A DNA stretch of 64,000 bases from Actinomycetota bacterium (GTDB lineage Bacteria; Actinomycetota; Acidimicrobiia; IMCC26256; PALSA-610), in assembly GCA_003134555.1 (NCBI GenBank), contig PLBO01000063.1:1-64000 (forward strand), read 5' to 3'. The notes under the pieces are model-generated. The model did not search any database and was not told where the DNA came from. It saw only the letters and a program-made list of their open reading frames with translations. Positions 59,168-64,000 of this stretch are shown piece by piece. The stretch's first letter is position 1, and each line of letters starts with the position of its first letter. Position numbers and translations under genes: made by a program.

Positions 59168-60100
59168 TCAGGGAGCGGTCGTGGCCGTTCTCGCCGGCGA
59201 TGACTGGCTGGTGAAGCCGAATATCGAGAGTCCCTTCCCGATCTCGATGTGGCATTGGCTTCGGGCGGCGTCGTCGACGTTGATGATGGCGGCGTCTTGA
59301 TCGTTGTAGCTGACGGGTGAGCGCGAGTTGAGGATGAGCGCCTTGAGGAACGTCCGCATCGTGGTGAGGTCGTCGCGAACTCGGGGCGGCGCGACGGCTA
59401 GGAGGTACTCGACCTGCGCAGCTGAGCGTAGGAACCCTTGCTGAGCTGACATGTTCGGCACGTCGGAATTGTCCCGAAGTGTTTCGCGTGCTCTGGCGCA
59501 GAACGTCGCAGGGTCTCCGGGACCGGCTCGGTCCGGGAGTATCTCCCAGGACGGCCAATCGGGTCGGGTATCGGAGACTCGATAGGCGACCTTGCCGCTG
59601 GTGCTGTCGATGAACACGAGTGCCCACGGCGCGGGTGGGCCGTGCCCGAGCGCGATCGTGTTCGGCGCGTGGACGTAGATCAACCAGAAGGACGACTTCG
59701 TGCTAACGGCGGTCTCGGCGGGCTGAAGGCGTACGGGCTTCAAGGGTGCGACGCCACCGTTGGCTGCGAAGATGTAGTCATCGAAGTTGATGAGCTTTGC
59801 TCGCACGATCGCCGACGGCGGAAGATGCGCGTCCAAGGCGCGAGCTGCAGCGATGGCGTCGGCGCGAGCGATGACGCTCGTTCCCGGCTGCACGCTGACC
59901 GACGGAGACTTCGATCGTCTGGCCGCGACAATCCCAACGATGCCGGCAACTCCGACAGCGACCACGACGACGGCACAGATCGCGCGGACGGCTCGCCGCC
60001 GCGTCCGTCGACGAGCACGAGCCATGATCAAATGGACCGGCTCGTCGAAGTGGCTGGCGACATCGGTGAGTGAGCCGAGCGCGTCGTCCAGGTCGATCAT
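59168..60100 (-). CDS. Membrane partner of the ECF sigma factor (putative anti-sigma)
   Basis: 310 residues. A short cytosolic part (about 1-36, containing FDEPVHLIMARARRR) is followed by one membrane helix (about 38-60) and a ~250-residue outer domain of no recognised family. The ATG overlaps the sigma-factor stop by 4 bp (ATGA), the classic layout for a sigma/anti-sigma pair. No zinc-binding HxxxCxxC anti-sigma motif is present, so it would be a different class. The start is taken from the overlap. Confidence 0.72.
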   Translation of the reverse strand: MIDLDDALGSLTDVASHFDEPVHLIMARARRRTRRRAVRAICAVVVVAVGVAGIVGIVAARRSKSPSVSVQPGTSVIARADAIAAARALDAHLPPSAIVRAKLINFDDYIFAANGGVAPLKPVRLQPAETAVSTKSSFWLIYVHAPNTIALGHGPPAPWALVFIDSTSGKVAYRVSDTRPDWPSWEILPDRAGPGDPATFCARARETLRDNSDVPNMSAQQGFLRSAAQVEYLLAVAPPRVRDDLTTMRTFLKALILNSRSPVSYNDQDAAIINVDDAARSQCHIEIGKGLSIFGFTSQSSPARTATTAP

Positions 60101-60594
60101 TCCGACACCTCCGCCTGATCTGTGAGCTGGGCCGCCAGTGCGGCTCGCGCGTGCGTCAACGTCGCGCCGACCGTCCCCGGAGCGATCCGCATCACGGTCG
60201 CAACCTCCGCCTGGGTAAGACCGACGACGTACTTCAGCGCGATTGCCTCGCGTTGACGATCGGGAAGCTTTCGCACGGCCTCCCACAACACGTCGTCCAA
60301 CTGCGGTGGAAGCGTCGACCCCCCGCTCGCGAATCGTGCGATCGCCCGCTGCTCGATCGCCTCACGGCGACGGCGACGGCGCAGCACATTCACGCCGACC
60401 TGATACACCCAACCCTCGGGCCGTTCCATACGCGAGACCCGACGCCAGCGCTCACACGCTCGCGTGAACGCCTCGGATGCAGCGTCGCCGGCCGCGTCCC
60501 AGTCTCCGCAGAACACCGCGAGACCAGCAACGATCCTGTCGCGTGCCGCTCCATAGAAGGATGCGAAATCGTCGTGGTCGCTGACCGCCTCCAT
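60097..60594 (-). CDS. ECF RNA polymerase sigma factor
   Basis: 165 residues, shorter than usual. Region 2 (about 10-75) reads FYGAARDRIVAGLAVFCGDW and WVYQVGVNVLRRRRRR; region 4 (about 100-155) has LPDRQREAIALKYVVGLTQA and GTVGATLTHARAAL. It belongs to the SigE/actinobacterial ECF group often paired with a membrane protein. The downstream membrane gene overlaps by 4 bp and may control it. ATG 60594 is preceded by an overlapping GTG codon that is also possible. Confidence 0.88.
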   Translation of the reverse strand: MEAVSDHDDFASFYGAARDRIVAGLAVFCGDWDAAGDAASEAFTRACERWRRVSRMERPEGWVYQVGVNVLRRRRRREAIEQRAIARFASGGSTLPPQLDDVLWEAVRKLPDRQREAIALKYVVGLTQAEVATVMRIAPGTVGATLTHARAALAAQLTDQAEVSE

Positions 60595-60696
60595 CACACC
60601 CAGTAAGTCACAAGTCGCACCGATTGTTTAGCGAGATCGATTTGGACTGCTGAGGCTTCATCCAACCATCCTGGGCTCTGACATTCAGCTCCAGCT

Positions 60697-61077
60697 TCAC
60701 CCGGTGGCATACACCTTCACGCGTTCCCCGGACGCAGCGGACTTGTCGATGGCGGCGATGGTCTCGTGGCGCCGAACGGCATCGGCGAAGTCGGGCACGG
60801 AGTGCTTCCCGTTGTCGATGTCCGCCGCGAACGCGGCGTAGGTGCGCCCGACGTTGAAGGCGGGCGTCCCCACCGGGAATGCGCCGCCGAGCTTCGGGTC
60901 GCTCGTGCCCGAGTCACTCGAGAACGATGGGACACAGAGGACGTGGCATCGCAGCCCGCAGGGTACGAAGTGGAGAACGGCCCCGACGACGTCCGACTCC
61001 TTCGTCGTCGAGTGCTCCGATCCGTCCGCGGCCCGAGCGCTGGCCGCGTCGGCATCCTTCAAGAACGAATCGTGATC
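60697..61077 (-). pseudogene. Remnant of a Gfo/Idh/MocA-family oxidoreductase
   Basis: About 126 codons in one frame match the C-terminal part of a Gfo/Idh/MocA dehydrogenase: DVVGAVLHF, then FNVGRTYAAFAADIDNG and VPDFADAVRRHETIAAIDKSA. The N-terminal Rossmann half and the catalytic EKP region are missing, and the segment between the two matches looks deleted. Upstream the frame stays open only as a GC-bias artefact. This is most easily read as a decayed gene; the flanks also contain a degenerate GGDEF protein, suggesting an eroding region. Confidence 0.5.
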
Positions 61078-61224
61078 ACCTGAGCGGTCCGTGCGACATC
61101 GCGTCGACGCCGCTGTTGCGTGGCGGTGGGCGGAGCGGAGACATGGGGCCAACAGCGAAATGCCCCTGTCAGCGGAGCGGCCGAGAGCCGTTGGGACCTC
61201 GGCCGTTCCGTGACCGCAGCCCGG

Positions 61225-61788
61225 ATGGACGGGTCCGAGCGAGACCTCAACCGGCCGCCTTGGTGCGTCGATAGGACCACTGTGTACGGAGCGAAGGCGA
61301 CAGCGCGCGACCACGGCCATACGGGACAGAAGGTCGGCTTCGACGAGGCCACCGGCGTCTGGAATCGCGCCGGGTTCATCGCCGCGGCGACGCCGTTGTA
61401 CGTGTCGTGCCAACGCCGCGACGCGCCCAGCGCGTTGGCGTACTTCGACTTCCACACGCCGGACAGCGCGCGCACGGCTTCCGACGATGCGATGATCGAA
61501 CGCGTCCTGGCGGCAATGGCCCACGAAATGCGCAAGGCCTTCCGCGCGTGCGACATCGTCGGCCGGGTCGACGCGTTCCGGTTCGCGGTGCTGTTCGCCG
61601 ACTCCACCGACGAGACGCTCGCTGCAGTCGAAGGTGTGCGCGCCGTCGCCGATCACTCGACGTCGGTGAATGGGCGCACCCTCACCGTCGCAACGATCAC
61701 GAGCTCTCCCGGCGAGACGCTCGAGCACCTCATGCTCAGTGCCGACGCACGCATGCAAGAGATCAAGCGCGCTCCGACCGCCGTCTGA
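61225..61788 (+). CDS. Degenerate GGDEF-domain protein
   Basis: 187 residues resembling one GGDEF domain: DEATGVWNRAGFI matches the DxLTGLxNRRxF start, and DIVGRVDAFRFAVLFAD sits where RxGGDEFaxLL should be, with the catalytic GGDEF reading VDAFR. The half-site and metal residues are therefore lost, so it cannot be a normal diguanylate cyclase; it may bind a nucleotide or be a relic. Possible starts are GTG 61120 and ATG 61225; the ATG is shown. It lies beside the Gfo/Idh remnant. Confidence 0.65.
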   Translation: MDGSERDLNRPPWCVDRTTVYGAKATARDHGHTGQKVGFDEATGVWNRAGFIAAATPLYVSCQRRDAPSALAYFDFHTPDSARTASDDAMIERVLAAMAHEMRKAFRACDIVGRVDAFRFAVLFADSTDETLAAVEGVRAVADHSTSVNGRTLTVATITSSPGETLEHLMLSADARMQEIKRAPTAV

Positions 61789-61867
61789 CCGTCGGGCGTC
61801 CGCGCTCAAAGTTTCGCGGTGACGTCGACGCCGTACCGCGTCGAATGAATTCCAACGTCGAGGGCCG

Positions 61868-62458
61868 CTATGTGATGGTGAACGCCTTCGTCCGGGACAG
61901 AATGAGCCCGACGATGGAGATCCGTCCGGTGTGTCCCGGCGCAACTGTGTTGGCGCACGCTTGCGCGACGGTGAAAGTGCTCGGTGACACCACCGGCTTG
62001 TAGTGGTACTGCCCGCTCACGAAATGACCTGCGAACAGACCGGACGCGACGGTGCCGTTCACGTTCGCGAGACGGGTCGCGCCGGTGAACGAGATCGTCA
62101 ACGTGAGCGTGGAGCTCGTCGAGTTCTGCCAGCTGATCGTCGCGCTCGTGCTGACCGCGTGCGCCTGGGTGATGAGCGTGCAGGTCTTCGCGGTCAACGT
62201 TTTGAACGTGAACTTCAGAGTCCCCGTCCCGCCGGTCGCCGTCGACGGTGAACACCGGGTCAGGTTGATCTTCGCGGCGACGGTGGGATTCACCGGGAAG
62301 CCGTTCAGGCCCGGACTCACCGTCGCGCGACCCGCTTGGGTCGTCAGCGTCGGACCCGTACAGGTCTGCACCGCGGTCGCGGCGCTCGCTGGTGAACTCA
62401 CGCCGACCAAAGCCGTGGACAACATCCCGATGAGCGTCAACGTCCGAATCATCCGCAC
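61868..62458 (-). CDS. Putative secreted beta-rich protein
   Basis: 196 residues beginning with a clear signal peptide (basic start, IGMLSTALVGVSSPASAATA, cleavage after SASA near 27). The mature part is Thr/Ser/Gly-rich and predicted beta-sandwich, with Cys at about 33, 69, 92 and 168 that may form two disulfides. No family recognised. GGGAG lies 6 bp before the GTG at 62458, which supports this start over ATG 62452. It follows the NUDIX gene on the same strand. Confidence 0.75.
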   Translation of the reverse strand: MRMIRTLTLIGMLSTALVGVSSPASAATAVQTCTGPTLTTQAGRATVSPGLNGFPVNPTVAAKINLTRCSPSTATGGTGTLKFTFKTLTAKTCTLITQAHAVSTSATISWQNSTSSTLTLTISFTGATRLANVNGTVASGLFAGHFVSGQYHYKPVVSPSTFTVAQACANTVAPGHTGRISIVGLILSRTKAFTIT

Positions 62459-62555
62459 CGCATTCTCCCGACGTCGTCTGCGAGCACCGCCGCAGGACGA
62501 CGATAACTGTGCCCTGCCGGCGCCGCCAGCAGACAAAGCCGCCAAATCGCGCGAC

Positions 62556-63104
62556 TCAACGCTCGGGCTCATCCAGCTCGCCGAACGCGAGCGCGTACGC
62601 GACTGCCGTGAGTGACATGCCGTCGAGCATCTCGTTGTCGTGCAGGATCCTGCGCACCTCGCGCACGGGCACCCATTCGATGCGTTCCGACTCGCCGACG
62701 TCGGTCGGCTCGCCCACATAGGTCGCGCCGTCGGCGACGAACGTGTGAAAGATCTGATCGCTGATCCCGTTGGTCGGGCTGAAGTGCACGAGCGGCCGCA
62801 GCCGGCCGGGTTGCCAACCGGTCTCCTCGAGCGTTTCGCGCGCCGCCGCTTCCTCGGGCGTTTCGCCCGGGTTCATTCCGCCGGCCGGGATCTCCCAACC
62901 CCACTCGTCGGTGATGAAGCGGTGGCGCCACAACAGCAGCAGGCCGCGATCGCGATCGTGCACCACCGCGCCCGCCGCCTTGTTCGGCATGCGCACGACG
63001 TGGTGCTCGAAGCGCTCCCCACCGGGAATCTCGACGTCGACGAGCGAGAGTCGGACCCAGGCGCTGTCGTACAACACCCGTTCACCGTGTACGTGCCAGC
63101 GCAC
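62556..63104 (-). CDS. NUDIX hydrolase
   Basis: 182 residues. The NUDIX box GGMNPGETPEEAAARETLEE with the following TGW fits GX5EX7REUXEEXGU. The N-terminal strand region (VRWHVHGERVLYDSAWVRLS) and C-terminal helix resemble ADP-ribose pyrophosphatase-type members. It would hydrolyse a nucleoside-diphosphate derivative; the exact substrate is not readable. GTG 63104 was chosen; the upstream frame has no family similarity. It lies between the secreted-protein gene and the YcnI gene, 35 bp after the latter's stop. Confidence 0.88.
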   Translation of the reverse strand: MRWHVHGERVLYDSAWVRLSLVDVEIPGGERFEHHVVRMPNKAAGAVVHDRDRGLLLLWRHRFITDEWGWEIPAGGMNPGETPEEAAARETLEETGWQPGRLRPLVHFSPTNGISDQIFHTFVADGATYVGEPTDVGESERIEWVPVREVRRILHDNEMLDGMSLTAVAYALAFGELDEPER

Positions 63105-63139
63105 CGAGCGAATGTAGTGCCGGGAAGCTCGGCTCCGGC

Positions 63140-63826
63140 TTACGCGGCCCGGCGCCGGCCCCTCGCCAGTCCGCCGATGCCCGCGAGCAGACCGAGCGCG
63201 CCCACGACGATGCCGATGATCGCAATCGTCTTGGCGTTGTCGACGTCGCTCTGCTTCACCGTGCTCGTCGCCGCGGTGGTGGGCGTCGTCGCTCCGGCAC
63301 CGGACGCGGCGGTCAGCGTCAAGACCGGCACGGGATTGTCGGCTTCCGGTCCGCCGGCAGGACTCACCTGCACCCACTGCACGGTCGAGCCGTCGCTGTA
63401 GGTCTGTGTCGTCGGGAACGAGAGAGAGTCGGCGTCGGAGGGCAGTCCGACGGAGACCCGGAACTCCTGGAAGTTCTCGACGGGGATGCCTTTGCCCGTC
63501 GCGGTCCAGGTCACGTCTTTGATCCCGGTCGAGACCGGCCCGGCGTCGGTCTGGATCGGAGTCTTCAGGGTGAACTGCGTCTTCTCCGCCGTCCAGCCCG
63601 GGATGGGTTCGACGAGCGCATCGGCGATCGGGTGGTCGGTCGGGAACTGCACGACGACCTTGGTCGTGGTCTGCGGGTCCTTCTCGTTCGGGACGACGAA
63701 CGCGAGCACCGCGTCGCTGCCCTTCGTTGCAGTCTCGGGCTCGATCTTGACGTGGGCCCAGGCCGGTGCCGCCACCGCGACGAGCGCGAAACCGGCCGCT
63801 GCGAGAACGATTGCGATACGTCGCAC
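63140..63826 (-). CDS. YcnI/DUF1775-family copper-binding membrane protein
   Basis: 228 residues: signal peptide (about 1-24, cut before AHVKIEP), a YcnI beta-sandwich domain (DUF1775, about 25-160), a Thr-rich linker and a C-terminal membrane helix (about 200-222) with a basic anchor. The mature N-terminus His25 (AHVKIEP) fits the Cu(II)-binding His brace of YcnI proteins. Members take part in periplasmic/extracellular copper handling, often with PCuAC or CopD, none of which is in the window. GTG start preceded by GGGGGAG at good spacing. Confidence 0.9.
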   Translation of the reverse strand: MRRIAIVLAAAGFALVAVAAPAWAHVKIEPETATKGSDAVLAFVVPNEKDPQTTTKVVVQFPTDHPIADALVEPIPGWTAEKTQFTLKTPIQTDAGPVSTGIKDVTWTATGKGIPVENFQEFRVSVGLPSDADSLSFPTTQTYSDGSTVQWVQVSPAGGPEADNPVPVLTLTAASGAGATTPTTAATSTVKQSDVDNAKTIAIIGIVVGALGLLAGIGGLARGRRRAA

Positions 63827-63907
63827 GAGTCTCCCCCTGGATGATCAGTCGTGATGTCTTGGTGATGTTCGTGCCATGTCGTGTCGTGCACCGGTCGCTC
63901 GGCCCGG

Positions 63908-63920
63908 CGAAAAAGTTCCC
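63908..63920 (-). promoter_or_regulatory. Possible ECF-type -35 element upstream of ycnI
   Basis: On the minus strand GGGAACTTTTTCG lies about 85 bp before the YcnI start; GGAAC is the common core of ECF sigma -35 boxes. A suitable CGTC/GTT -10 at ~16 bp is not clear, so this is a weak call. Confidence 0.3.
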
Positions 63921-64000
63921 GAGTTCTTACCCGAACGGTTTCTACGACACCGGCGAGACGACGCGCAGGTCCGGGCGCGGGCGACTCCGGCGGCCTCGGG

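Noticed and set aside
60931-61944. Long minus-strand frame upstream of the Gfo/Idh remnant, read as one large gene
   Set aside because: Only the last ~126 codons resemble a protein family; the rest overlaps the GGDEF-like gene and has no homology pattern.

Overview
This is a high-GC chromosomal segment from an actinobacterium. The evidence is the fhaA-fhaB-pstP-rodA order at the left edge, a mycothiol-dependent formaldehyde dehydrogenase, frequent GTG starts, 1-4 bp stop/start overlaps, SigJ-, SigG- and SARP/LAL-type regulators, and a YcnI-type copper protein. The overall style fits Acidimicrobiia or a related deep lineage better than Streptomyces or Mycobacterium, but that placement is inference. 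There is no plasmid, prophage, transposase or CRISPR array; most of the window is ordinary core and accessory chromosome.

Layout. 1-2777 (-): Ser/Thr-phosphosignalling and cell-wall cluster (FhaA, FhaB, PstP, start of RodA/FtsW). 2848-4412 (+): tRNA-Leu(CAG) directly followed by glucose-6-phosphate dehydrogenase. 4418-11335: mostly (-) genes (CaiB-type CoA transferase, small coiled-coil protein, zinc-ribbon membrane protein, pyrE, kinase-like protein plus acyl-CoA synthetase, zinc alcohol dehydrogenase). 11509-15251 (+): pheA, serS, tRNA-Ser(UGA), SthA-like flavoprotein. 15276-18775 (-): large LAL regulator with two small partners. 18913-27913: two ECF sigma factors of the SnoaL-tailed kind (SigJ and SigG types), each beside VOC, STAS, DUF899 or hypothetical genes, plus an NlpC/P60 protein and a very large zinc-ribbon membrane protein.

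27927-38380: a coupled sugar kinase/PLP-lyase pair, a MarR regulator coupled to a single-chain heterodimer-type ABC exporter, a GH13 glucosidase and a PHP-domain protein. 38438-42827: tRNA-Ser(GCU) with an RraA-like gene, a MscR/nitrobindin pair, and a hydroxyacid dehydrogenase/cupin operon divergent from an AllA-like gene around a perfect operator palindrome. 42890-53466: SDR, principal-type sigma factor with a consensus promoter, a divergent Ada-AlkA/Ogt alkylation-repair pair around an 11-bp inverted repeat, an rRNA-methylation pair, UppP, and a solitary GspE/PilB ATPase. 53517-63826: tRNA-Arg(ACG), GAF histidine kinase/NarL regulator, an atypical response regulator with a GGDEF-EAL protein, ECF sigma plus membrane partner, degenerate genes, NUDIX and YcnI.

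The observation I rate highest is at 48288-50239. A protein fusing a DUF371-like domain (a family best known from archaea) to RsmI, the 16S rRNA C1402 2'-O-methyltransferase, overlaps by 4 bp a gene for a KamB/NpmA-type 16S rRNA m1A1408 methyltransferase that keeps both signature tryptophans. Both enzymes would act on the helix 44 decoding site, so this looks like a co-translated decoding-centre modification module. Other notable points are tRNA genes joined to mRNAs (including an AUG immediately after an encoded CCA), a convergent STAS/SigG gene pair sharing 87 bp, and a MscR-nitrobindin pair suggesting nitric-oxide handling.
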